Assembly (NCBI RefSeq): GCF_020379485.1
Contig: NC_063449.1
Span: 38,809,473 to 38,873,472 of the forward strand
DNA: 64,000 nt
Source of the DNA: Brassica napus
Lineage: Eukaryota > Streptophyta > Magnoliopsida > Brassicales > Brassicaceae
Direction of reading: 5' to 3'
The stretch's first letter is position 1. Each line of letters begins with the position of its first letter. The translations under genes and the position numbers were made by a program. The notes under the pieces are model-generated. The model worked only from the letters and a program-made list of their open reading frames with translations, was not told where the DNA came from and searched no databases. Shown here in pieces: positions 12,227 to 22,601 of this stretch.

Positions 12227-12761
12227 TAATAGAAGCTTTAGTGATGTCTACTATATACGGGATGTGAACTAATCCGTTTATATCTAATTTGAATGTAATA
12301 TATTGAATTTGATATCATGAAGCAGTTATAAGACAAACAAATAATTTATTTTTACAAAATAATAAAGAAAATATAAAGTTAGGTTTTGATTGACAGTGAG
12401 CATGCTAGAGGTGACCCGTGAAGACAGCACGTTACTATTATGGGCTTGTCATTTTGTGTTTCAATAGTTAGCGCTTTTGCTTTCTTGTGATTTTCTGTCT
12501 AACCCATCATCCCTCACCACGTGCTCTCCATCTCCAGTAACATAAGCTCGATTCCAAGGTTTTTGACTCAAACGTCCTAAGTGATAATGCAGATTTATGG
12601 TCATTTTAAGAGTAATATAAGGTTTGTAATATTAGGGTGAAGGTATCATTTATTATATAAGATTGAATGCAGTTGAATTGTGACATGTATCACTGTAGTC
12701 TGTATCAGTCTCTTTTTTTTTTCTGAACAACTATAGGTATCAGTCTAATAATCAAAATTAA
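12227..12761. other. Intergenic, nothing recognised
   Basis: AT-rich sequence without coding signal or clear repeat structure. Confidence 0.4.
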
Positions 12762-12763
12762 TA

Positions 12764-13012
12764 CTCCCACCGTTTCATAATATAAGTAGTTTTGGCTAAA
12801 AGCACGAAGATTAAGAAAATTATTATGTTTTTAAAAAATATTTTATAATAAATAGGTTAGATATAATTTAACCAATAAAAAATAAGTATATTTAATTTTA
12901 TTGGTCACACTGTATTCAATAAATATAAAAGTTACCTAGAAATACGAAAACTACTTACATTTTGAAACAAAAACATTTTTCTAAAACTACTTACAATATG
13001 AAACGGAGGGAG
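12764..13012. mobile_element. Stowaway-like MITE, 249 bp
   Basis: The left end is CTCCCACCGTTTCATAATAT and the right end its inverted counterpart (ATATGAAACGGAGGGAG). It is bounded by TA at 12762-12763 and 13013-13014. CTCCCTCCGTT ends with a TA duplication define Stowaway (Tc1/mariner-type) MITEs. No ORF. Confidence 0.8.
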
Positions 13013-13014
13013 TA

Positions 13015-13702
13015 TAAACTTTCTAACCGTTAATTTTTAATTTTATTAAAAATTCAAAATATCCAAAAGACTGGTTTTATAGAATAGAAAAAGCAAAGTT
13101 ATTGGATGCTCCACGGATTATTGTTTTTTTGTTATGTGGTATATATTTTTACTTATGTACACTACACACAACGATCCTGTGTGATGACAGCGACGGTTGG
13201 TGATGCAAGCATACATTGATTGAGGTTGATGCGGAGATAAGATCTCAAAAATTGTTTGTGGAGATATTTGAAGAGGGAAAGAAATTTTCTTGTTGGCAAG
13301 AAATAAGGTTTCTGTGTTTGGAAAATGTTTTAGCGAATTATCCCCATCGCTAGTTTCTTATACTTGTGAGTGTGAGTGTTGCATCTTTTAGGTTGCCTCT
13401 AGCATTATCCAAAATGCAGCCGTTAATTGTCTTCTTAGGTGTTTTGTAATGTAAAATTAGTGGCCTTTAATATACAAATGCCTTCTTTGCCAAGTCAGTT
13501 TGATGTCCAATGTTATTTATGGGTTGGCCCAGTTATTTTGATAGAAGGGCGGAGTTCGATAATTTGGTTGGTTTACATTTGCGATTGGGTCGGGTTTGGG
13601 GCTTGAGCTGTAGATTTGGTGATGATATGATTACTTTGTAGGCCTTTGTAGTTGGGTAATAGGTTGCAGGTTACTAAGGGTATGAATGTTTTCCCACTAC
13701 CA
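13015..13702. other. Intergenic, nothing recognised
   Basis: No coding sequence or repeat boundaries found. 13540-13680 is slightly richer in G and T, perhaps an old TE fragment. Confidence 0.4.
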
Positions 13703-14281
13703 CCCACAAACGCAGCTTTTGCGGTTAGTAGCGGTTATTGGCTTTTGACAACAATCGCTCAAACCGCTCCAAACCGTTTCAAACCGCTCTAAACCTCATA
13801 AATTCAAAATTTGGTTTCAGCTAGCGTTTGCGGTTGTGGACGGCTGCGAGAGGATAATTTTTTTTCTTTTTTTAAAACAATATAAATACAAAAATAAAAA
13901 TATTCAACAAAAATTTTAAATTGAAATTATAAAAATACTAAAATATATCTATTATACTTTAATTAATATTATAAAATTTTAAAAATAAAAATATTTTTAT
14001 AATTTTAAAAAATTTAAAACTATAACTTTCTAAATATAATTTTTATATTTATTATAATATTATGATTTTTAATACTTTTATAATTATATAAAATGTAAAT
14101 ATTGTTAATTTATTATTTAATCGCTGCTGCATTTGGTAGTTAACCAGTTATAAGTATCCCGCAAACGCACCGATTTCTAACCGTAGAACCAGTCGTACAA
14201 ATCTCTTAAAACCGCTAGAAACTGCAACCACCCGCATCCGCAAACTCCCGCAACTGCAATCGCAACCGCTACGTTTGAACC
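13703..14281. mobile_element. Degenerate MITE-like element with AACCGC-rich inverted ends
   Basis: The left part begins CAAACGCAGCTTTTGCGGTT and contains several CAAACCGCTC-type repeats. The right part ends AACCGCTACGTTTG, whose reverse complement CAAACGTAGCGGTT resembles the left end. The core (13860-14130) is extremely AT-rich. Target duplications were not identified, so the class is uncertain (hAT-like suspected). Confidence 0.45.
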
Positions 14282-14711
14282 AGTAAGGTCCTAAATTAAT
14301 CTGAAGCGTCTAAAAGTGAAGTACTTTATGTCATATTTTATGTCACACATGACATGGAAGCTCATTGCCAATCTCCTATATACCTCTACTCTTCGAGACG
14401 CAAATATTATCAACTATAAGAACATTCCACATATCTTTGGGCGAAGCACATATACTAGACATGAAAAAAAGTCGATTAATTTGCATTCATAGCAAATAGC
14501 AGTGGTCAAATATTTTATCTAAGTTGAGCACATATTCTCGTTCGCCATATAGGAAAGGGAAACTAAAGTAAAGCAAGATGCCAAGCTTCGATCTCCTATA
14601 CACAGTTACGCACAAAACTTTTTACGGAGAAACAACCAAACCATACTTATAATCTGATACTGAACACACTAAGAGGATCCTGAAGTTATTGATGCTGATT
14701 TTTTTTTTTTT
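14282..14711. other. Intergenic, nothing recognised
   Basis: No gene or bounded repeat seen; a T-tract at 14699-14713 leads into the inverted repeat. Confidence 0.4.
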
Positions 14712-14860
14712 TTGTGTTCTGTTATCGACAATACGTCTTGTTTTGTGTTTCACCTATAGATTCCACAGCTACTATGAGAAAGTTCTGCAACATCTCATAG
14801 TAGCTGTGGAATCTATAGGTGAAACACAAAACAAGACGTATTGTCGATAACAGAACACAA
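14712..14860. repeat. Perfect 67-bp inverted repeat with 15-bp spacer
   Basis: Bases 14712-14778 and 14794-14860 are exact reverse complements of each other, separated by the 15-base spacer AAAGTTCTGCAACAT. The outer left side is a T-tract and the right arm continues into unrelated sequence. A transcript in either direction would fold into a 67-bp perfect stem. Perfect identity implies recent formation. Confidence 0.9.
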
Positions 14861-15472
14861 GGATGCTTTTGCCTCAACTAGTGAAGCCAACGATGTTATT
14901 CGTACCATGTAATATGATGCAATAGTGCAGCAGAACAGAACCGCGAGGAAAAATAATCTGATTAACCTATACAAAATGTTAAAGGAGGAAAAAGTAATGG
15001 CAATCATGGCCTCATGGGCTGCAACATGAAGAGCAACCAATCTCCCTGAACACAGAAATTAAGCTGTAAATTAAAAATGAGAGAAACAGACAGACAGAAG
15101 GAAATTACAGCAAGGAGAAAGAAGAAAAGTGTTGTAAGTTAAAGGTCCAGTCTTTTAGCTTAAACCTTTTCCCACAATCCGACAACAAGGATGAAAAGTT
15201 CCCCCATTCGCCAAGCGTCCTAAATTTGATAAATTGATGACTAACGTTAATATTTTTGTTAACGTCTAACTTTATGAGAACAGAAAGACATTTATATCTT
15301 CAACCTAGGGATAGGTCATGCCATTGTTTCCGCCGTTAATGAGCATTAAATATGAAAGAGTAACACTCCCTTCAAATAATCTCCCAACTGACTAACTATA
15401 ACCACAAACGCCATTAATAAGGTTACATAGAATTTCACATTACACCAAACATAAAGATAACAACTTCCTCCC
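14861..15472. other. Intergenic; unrecognised hydrophobic open frame on the minus strand
   Basis: A 75-codon minus-strand frame (14813-15040) starts inside the right arm of the inverted repeat region. It encodes a hydrophobic stretch (LFFLAVLFCCTIASYYMV) of transmembrane type. I do not recognise it. It may be one exon of a decayed gene or chance. Confidence 0.3.
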
Positions 15473-15703
15473 TTTTATATTAAGTGTCGTTGTAGAGAAA
15501 TTTTTTCGTTACAAAATAAGTGTCGTTTTCGACTTTCAATGCAAAATATAGTAATTTTATTCAACAATTTATTTTTCTATTTGTTGAAATATGGTTAGGT
15601 GTATAGGTAATTGTGTTTTTATATTGTAAATATGCAAAATTAATTATTTCTCTTAATATGTGTGTACAAATTCAAAATGATACTTAAAATGAAACAGATA
15701 GAG
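15473..15703. mobile_element. Degenerate Stowaway-like MITE
   Basis: The ends CTTCCTCCCTTTTATATTAA and (reverse strand) CTCTATCTGTTTCATTTTAA are diverged inverted copies of the CTCCCTCCGTTTC terminus. The element is AT-rich and non-coding. Confidence 0.5.
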
Positions 15704-15810
15704 TATTGCATAACTAGTCCAAATCTCGATCCAACTCTCCCTTATAGTATGATTTTTTTTCAGTTACAGTATGTTACTATGTTATACCCCGATACAGCTA
15801 TATATATATA

Positions 15811-16774
15811 CTAGTTTAAGACCCGCGCAATTGCGCGGGATGAATGTTATATATAAAACTAATTTTAATCTATTATTATATATTTGTATTTATTTACGTA
15901 TTATGTATATAATTAAATTAGAGTAAAGACATAAATCAAAACAATACATCTTTTTATTTACGATTATTTTTTGGTAAATAAATCAAAACAATCATTTTAT
16001 TTATTTTATATGGTATATAACTAAATTTCAATGACATGGACATAGATACATAGTATATTTTAATATAAATATTTATTATTGAGAATTCATACTCATACGA
16101 TAAACACACAATTTCTAATGTGCGATTTTTTATTGCAAATTTCAAAATTAAAATATTAAGGTTTCAATATTTTTTCAATACAAATTTAGAATTTATCATA
16201 TTCAAGTATTTTTCTATGTTATATAGTTTAATTTTAAACTCTACTAATATATAATATGAATGTCTAGTAAATGAGACTTCATATCATATGATTTATGATC
16301 ATTTGTATCTTGTTATTACCAAAAAAATTAAACCATTAACAACAAAATTTTAGTGTGAGACATTTAACGTTTTTAATAATTTATAATCGTTTTAAAAAAT
16401 TCAAAATATAACATATAAGAAAAAAATGTATTTTTAATTATATGATTAAAGTGGTTGTTTAATATCTTGTAATAATATAAAATTAAACAAAAAATATCTA
16501 AGATACAAAAATTATTATCAAATATTTATCATTCATAATCATTAATTGTCATATATACTTTAATCATATTAGGCAATTTCGTAGCTTTTATTTAAGGAAA
16601 GTGCGAGAATATTCTTTTGTACACTATTTATCAATTTAATAGTTAGTTTAATAAAAAGTATAATATAAGTTAAGATGGACCAACCGATTTCTCTAAGAAA
16701 TCTGAATTTCATTCTCATGGTGACACGTGGCTACAAAACAATGTTGTAATGTTTCTCAATTAATATATAAGGGA
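15811..16774 (-). mobile_element. Non-autonomous Helitron, 964 bp, complete ends
   Basis: On the minus strand the element starts TCCCTTATATATTAATTGAG at 16774. It ends with a hairpin of CCCGCGC and GCGCGGG (15837-15820), then TCTTAAACTAG at 15811. The 5' neighbour is A and the 3' neighbour T, as required for Helitron insertion into AT with no target duplication. The TC start, 3' hairpin and CTRR end are the three diagnostic features. No Rep/helicase ORF is present, so it is non-autonomous (ATREP-type). Confidence 0.8.
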
Positions 16775-17029
16775 TACATCTAAAACCCCCTAGTACCCAT
16801 TACTTAATGCATATACACGGCTTATATCCACCATATCAAAATATTTTGGTACCTTCACCGTTGATCGTTACGCCAAGCAAACGAAAATGAGTGGAGTGGA
16901 AAACTCTCTATACAGACCTACGTGCGGACCCGGTCTAGAGATTCTATGGGCTGAAAGCACAAAGAGCATAATGGGCCTGTTAATTTTAGTGGTAGATAGA
17001 ACCTCTCTGCCACTAAAAACTGCTGATGT
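16775..17029. other. Short intergenic stretch
   Basis: No feature recognised; leads into the foldback element. Confidence 0.4.
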
Positions 17030-18720
17030 CCCCCCCCCCCCAAATGGGGGAAAACGCTAATTTCAACCCTAACAATTTAGTTGGTGCCAAATACGACCCG
17101 AACAATTGATCACCCGAACAATTGATCAGTGTCAAATACGACATCAACTCAATTATAATTCGAAAAACTACCCAAACTTCTTAAAACGTGCTTAAATCTA
17201 CATTGACTCTAACAGAAGTTAGTCAATCGTTAACAAGATAAAACGACGTCGTTTTGATATACGAGGAAAAATGTCAATTTCGACCCAACACTCTCAGTTG
17301 TGCAAAATAGGACCTGAACAAATGGCCAATGCCAAAACCGACCTCAACTTAAGTATAATTTTTTAAAAAAACTGCATGAACTTCTTAAAACGTGCATAAA
17401 TCTACATTGACTCTAACAAAAGTTAGTCAACCGTTAATAAGATAAGACGACATTGTTTTGATATATATATATATATATATTATTTTTTTAATTTTTATTT
17501 TAAAATATGTTCATTCCGGGACTCAAACCGTGTTGTGATACCATTTTAAGGGGGCGCACTAACAACTAGATAAAAATAACTTTTTGAAATATTATTACAA
17601 ATTTGAAATTATATAAACTACTATTTTTCTTCATTTTATCCGATTTAAATTTTTGGTGATAATTGTTTCTGATTTATATAAATACATTAACATTTTTTTA
17701 TTTATCATATCTTTAATAAACTTATATCTTACTAAAATATAAATAATAAAATATTTATTATTATGCGATGTTAAATATACTTAAAATTTGAATTTATTTA
17801 TAAACTTTTCTTCTATAAATTATTTTTAATTTTTAAACTTAAGTGGACATTTTTTTTTCAAGGTTAATATTATGTATTTTTGATATTTTATTCAAAAATG
17901 TTAAGAGGTCTTTTACCTTTCTTTCACTAAGATATCTTGTACAAATATTAGACATATTAAACAATAACTAAAATATATAAAAGCAATCACTAAAGTTTTA
18001 AATTGGATAAGATGAAAAAGAATAGTGGTTTATATAATGGAAAATTTCAATTTGTAATAATATTTCAAAAAGTTACTTTAGTCTAGTTGTTAGTGTGCTC
18101 CTTTAAAAGGGTATCCCAACATGGGTTTGAGTCCCGGAATGAACATATATATATCAAAACGATGTCATCTTATCTTGTTAACGGTTGACTAATTTATGTT
18201 AGAGTCAATATAGATTTAGGCACGTTTTAAGAAGTTTGGATAGTTTTTCTTAAATTATAATTGAGTTGAGGTCTTTTTTGGCACTGATCATTTGTTGGGG
18301 TCGAAATTGGCACTTTTCCTCGTATATCAAAACGATGTCGTTTTATCTTGTTAACGGTTGACTAACTTCTGTTAAAGTCAACGTAGATTTAAACACGTTT
18401 TTAAGAAGTTCGAGTAGTTTTTTTGAATTATAATTGAGTTGAAGTCGTATTTGACACGACCGAAATTGTTGGGGTCGAAATCGGCACTGATCATTTGTTG
18501 GGGTCGAAATTGGCACTTTTCCTCGTATATCAAAACGATGTCGTTTTATCTTGTTAACGGTTGACTAACTTCTGTTAAAGTCAACGTAGATTTAAACACG
18601 TTTTTAAGAAGTTCGAGTAGTTTTTTTGAATTCTAATTGAGTTGAAGTCGTATTTGGCACGACCGAAATTGTTGGGGTCGAAATCGGCACTTCGCCCCCC
18701 CCCCCCCCCCCCCCCCCCCC
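17030..18720. mobile_element. Foldback/MULE-like element with long, internally tandem inverted arms
   Basis: The left arm (about 17040-17570) and right arm (about 18060-18690) are inverted copies sharing AAACGACGTCGTTTTGATAT, GTTAGTCAACCGTTAA and TTCTTAAAACGTGC motifs. Each arm is itself made of repeats of about 200 bp. In the right arm two near-identical 203-bp units lie at 18284-18486 and 18487-18689, with a partial third before them. The left arm has two more diverged units. The middle (17570-18060) is AT-rich. C-runs bound both ends (17031-17041 and 18695-18720, the latter 26 C). There is no transposase. Confidence 0.7.
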
Positions 18721-20196
18721 ACCACAAATGTACATGAGATCTTACAAGTCGAGAACAGTTTACCAGTTATAGGAACCAGATATATATATATTATTGGAAT
18801 ATCTACATTTGTTTTTGAATGACAAAAGAAAAAGGAAATGATAATGAGTTTGATGAAACCTGAAACGTCCACATCTATCGCAATGGTTTGGATAAAGTTT
18901 TGAGACGTTAAGTTTGGAACGTCTGTTCTTCTCTTGAAGAGTCTTTCTTTGATAGCCATCAGAAAATAATCCATCTGATCTGTAAGGCGACAAGGACATT
19001 CCAAGACTCGTACATCCATTTTTTCTTTAACGAGAACGTCCAGTTACGTTGTTCTATATATTACCAAAAATGTAAAGCTAGAGAAAATTTGTCCTGATTA
19101 TGGATTTTATGGTGATTCAGAGTTCAAATAAAATTATAAAGTATAAATGAAACTTTAGTTTTTACCATAATTTTTAAGCTTCATCAACATTTCGAAAATT
19201 CTCTCTTTTTTTTCTTTCAAATCTGCTTACTGTAAAATACTGGTTATTGATCAATTGTGTTGCCCTTAGGCGTGTCTGAAATTTCCAGAAAAGACAAACT
19301 ATTTTATCCTCTCATATGCCAACATCGTGGCTATATTTTTAATTTTTATCATTAAAAACATCGGACTATATTTTAGGAAAATACATCTTGGGATGGTAGC
19401 TAAATAGAAAATACATCTTGTAACGTTGTACGCCTGCCTTGTGCTTGTTGTCAATCGCATCCAAGATCCACGTTCGCCATACGAACAAATTCAACCATAC
19501 TGTAGAAGTGTAGATCCAAAAACTTTTCATAATTTTTTTTTTCATAATACAGTTCAAAAAAAAAAAATTTCAAAATAAACATTTCATAAAATTGTTTTTC
19601 AAAAAAAAAAAAACATTTCATAAAATTGCTATAAATATTGCTTTAACAAATCCACTTTAAGGATTTAAACAGTTTTGGTACTATTTTATATATTTTAGTT
19701 TTCCTAATACATAATTTATTTATTAGAAGATACAGATAGTTGATCAAAAAAAAAGATACAGATAATTTGCAAATCAAGATATATATATATATAACAATGG
19801 TTACAAAAAGGAAAAAAAAAACAATGGTTACAAAAAAAAAAAGATATATATTCTTAAATCACCTTAGTATTTTTATAAACTACTATTGATGAAGGCATAT
19901 ATTATAATTTCACATTTCTTAACTTTATAAAAATATTTATTGATAAATTTCTGTACCAAATTAAAATTACATATATTTTGATTTGATTTTCTTTAAAAAA
20001 CTATTCATGAAATTCTCAAATCTGCTTATAATTGTATACATTAGATCATAAATTGTAAAATAATAAATAAAATAAATGTCTAAATTTTATGTATAATATA
20101 AATGACTAAATTAATAAAAGAATAAAGAACTAAAAAGAATATGGTTGTTAAACAAAACAAAATGGATTTGGTTAGGTGGTCAGCATCTTAAGGGGA
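18721..20196. other. Intergenic; possible orphan exon, otherwise nothing
   Basis: Minus-strand frames at 18760-19019 begin with plausible starts (MDVRVLECPCRLTDQMDY or MSLSPYRSDGLFSDG). They sit in less AT-biased DNA than their surroundings. I recognise neither, and no partner exon with matching splice sites was found. The remainder is AT-rich with A-tracts. Confidence 0.3.
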
Positions 20197-20549
20197 TGTT
20201 ATAAGATAAACTTTGAAATGATCCTCCACTCCTTTACCAACTCAAGCACTATGATCATCTACTCACCAAACACTATGATCACCCACTCATTTACCAAATC
20301 AAGCACCATCTTTGTTATTTTATGTATTGTTGCTCACTATAAATACCTTCACTCATCTCACTCTTTTGTACACCAAAAACAAGAAGAAGGGTTTATAAAC
20401 AAAGAATCATTACATCTCATCTCTATTCTCCCTCTTCATAGTAAATATTCTCTCTTGCATATTTATCGTATATATTCTTTCTGCGGGGAAAATATTTCGC
20501 CCTTATTTAAATTTTTTCGATACTATAAATTATAAGTTATTTCATAACA
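20197..20549 (+). repeat. Left LTR of copia element
   Basis: 353 bp, TG...CA, containing a TATA-like CACTATAAATAC at about 20336-20347, followed by the start of the probable transcript region. It differs from the right LTR at 10 positions. Confidence 0.95.
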
Positions 20550-20623
20550 CGTTATCAGCACGATCGTTCTGCAATTCGGTAAAATTTATTGTATCATATA
20601 TACTCTGCTATAATGGTCGGTAT

Positions 20624-20920
20624 ACCGCCTGTATTATTATTTATATTATGTTATAATGGCCGGAATACCGCCTATATTATTTATTAATATTTTAATTAAT
20701 TTATTAGTCGGCCGAGCCGCCTTATATTCTATTTATTGTTAACTGCACGGCCAAGCCGCCTTTATTTTCTGTTTGTTGTTAACTGGACGGCCGAGCCGCC
20801 TTTATTTTCTGTTTGTTGTTAACTGGTCGGCTGAGCCGCCTTATATTTTGTTTATTGCTAATTGGTCGGCCGAGCCGCCGTATAATTTATTATTATGCAT
20901 TGACCGGCTGAGCCGTCGCA
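20624..20920 (+). repeat. Tandem repeat of about 40 bp in the copia leader (GGTCGGCCGAGCCGCC motif)
   Basis: Eight diverged copies of a unit carrying a C+G-rich core, best form GGTCGGCCGAGCCGCC, in an AT-rich spacer. Core positions are about 20624, 20667, 20716, 20755, 20795, 20835, 20874 and 20912; spacing in the last six is 38-40 bp. The core contains the palindrome CGGCCG and would form short stems in the genomic RNA. Location between the primer-binding site and gag suggests a role in the RNA leader (packaging, dimerisation or translation), but this is inference. Confidence 0.8.
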
Positions 20921-21228
20921 TAATTTATTATCATAACAAAAAATGTTTATTCACCATATTTTTTTATTTTTATCAGAATTTTATGAAATTTAATAGATTT
21001 GATTGATCGTTTAATACGATATTTTCAGACTGATTTTTGGTGCACTCGATTTAACACCAACGGTCACAAAGAAATTTTTTCAAAAATTTCCCCTTTCTCC
21101 AACGGTCATGAACAGTGATTTTCATCTGTAAATACAACTCATTTTCACTTCATTTCATCATCCAAAACATTTCATCTTCTCTCAAAAAATTTCAAATCGC
21201 TCTCCTCCGATTTTTCATTTCAAGAAAG

Positions 21229-21396
21229 ATGATTCGCGCACTTTTGTTTTTATGTGCCATTTTTATTTGTGTTTCTATTTATGGTTTATTCGTTGGAGAA
21301 TTTACTCCGAGTAAATTTAAGATGAATATCGGTTTAATTTTATTTACATCGCTTCTCCTTGTAATTGCTTTTATGATTAATGTAAACGGTTTTTAA
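21229..21396 (+). CDS. Small hydrophobic ORF upstream of gag in the copia element
   Basis: An ATG at 21229 opens a 55-codon frame with two hydrophobic segments (LLFLCAIFICVSIYGLFVG and GLILFTSLLLVIAF) separated by a short polar linker, so it looks like a two-span membrane peptide. It lies between the leader repeats and gag. It is followed by AT-rich sequence ending TTTTGTGTTTTAG just before the gag ATG, which resembles a splice acceptor. Ty1/copia elements normally have no gene here. It could be an element-encoded extra protein, a captured host exon, or chance in a T-rich leader. I know of no function. Confidence 0.45.
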   Translation: MIRALLFLCAIFICVSIYGLFVGEFTPSKFKMNIGLILFTSLLLVIAFMINVNGF

Positions 21397-21443
21397 ATTA
21401 TGAAGTTCTAATAAAATTATTATTTTGTGTTTTAGAAATACAA

Positions 21444-22404
21444 ATGGCAAACGTCGAGAAACTCCAGTTCCCGGCTCTGAAAATAACCGGCGAAAATTAT
21501 GTCAGATGGGTCACAAATGTGAAATCTTATCTTGAAATAAAAAAAAATAACCGAAGCGATAAAAGTCGGTAACAAATCGCCACCCGAGCATATAGCCGAA
21601 GCGATAATCTTCCTGAAGAAGCATTTAGATGAGAATCTAACTCACGACTATGGGGACGTTGAGGACCCAGCCGTACTATGGCAAGCCTTGAAAGACAGAT
21701 TCGATAATCAGAAGGAAATCAATCTCCCTCACGCTCTTGAAGATTGGAAAACCCTGAGGTTTCAGGATTTCCAAAGGGTTAGAGATTACAATTCCACTAT
21801 CTTGAGGATAGTTGCACAATTAAAATATTGTGGTAACCCTGTCACCGAAGCAGAAATGCTTGACAAGACATACAATACTTTCCACAAAGAACACAACGTC
21901 TTATCCCGAATTTACAGAAAATGTGGGTACACCAAATTTTCTGAATTGATGGTAACACTCATGTTGGCTGAAACGAACGATGAGTTACTAATCAAAAACC
22001 ATAATTCCCGACCTACGGGAGCCAAGGCATTTCCCGAAGTGAATGCTACGGCGGTAGAATATTCGGGAAGGAGAAACCATACCAACCGAGGTCGTGGTCG
22101 GCGTTTCAACAACAAACGTGGAAAGCCTTACTATCCTAAAAGTATTAGATCTAACAAATGGGTTAGATCTGAACAACCTCATAAAGGCAAAGAAACCGAA
22201 GAGGATACCACAAAGAAAAGTGAGACTGTATGTTACAGATGTGGATGTAAAGGACATTGGTCCCGTACCTGTCGTACTCCCCCACATTTGTGCAAGTTAT
22301 ATCAAGAATCCATAAAAGGAAAGGCTAAAGAGGTGAACCTCACGGAAAACGTTGAAGGGACCTCATACCTTGAATCCTCTGATTTCGCAAATGAGCTGGA
22401 CTAG
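21444..22404 (+). pseudogene. copia gag (nucleocapsid), frameshifted
   Basis: The reading frame opens at ATG 21444 (MANVEKLQFPALKITGENY, typical UBN2/copia gag start). It is broken at an A-tract at about 21536-21548: the original frame meets a stop some 25 bases on, and the gag sequence continues in another frame to the TAG at 22402-22404. The downstream part has the zinc knuckle CYRCGCKGHWSRTC (CX2CX4HX4C). A one-base change in the homopolymer is the simplest explanation, and an assembly error there is possible. Confidence 0.85.
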
Positions 22405-22601
22405 AATACTCTTGAAGAGTACGGAAATGTTTCTAATAAGACTGCTGAATAGTCCTCATTTGTAATGTATAATAATTATGTTTTCAAAGAATAATGTTGT
22501 TTTAAAAACAATATATGTATAATTATTGTGTGTTTTCTTTATATAATAAATGAATAAATTTCACGTTTCACTTTTATTTTATGTTTATGATAATTTCAGA
22601 A
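22405..22601 (+). other. Intron-like spacer between copia gag and pol
   Basis: About 200 bp of T- and A-rich sequence with stops in all frames separates gag from pol. It ends with TTTATGATAATTTCAG immediately before AAATGGATCAAAATAC, the apparent pol start. The right boundary looks like a plant 3' splice site. Candidate donors (for example GTTTCT after 22428 or GTAATG near 22463) are weak. Confidence 0.45.

Noticed and set aside
17461..17480. AT microsatellite and other (TA)n runs (for example 15799-15810, 19780-19793, 40290-40313, 44817-44830, 56819-56833)
   Set aside because: Ordinary simple repeats in AT-rich plant intergenic DNA; no further significance seen.
22405..22601. Possibility that gag and pol are one frame with a simple nonsense mutation
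   Set aside because: The spacer has stops in every frame and no protein similarity over about 200 bp, so a single point mutation cannot explain the separation.
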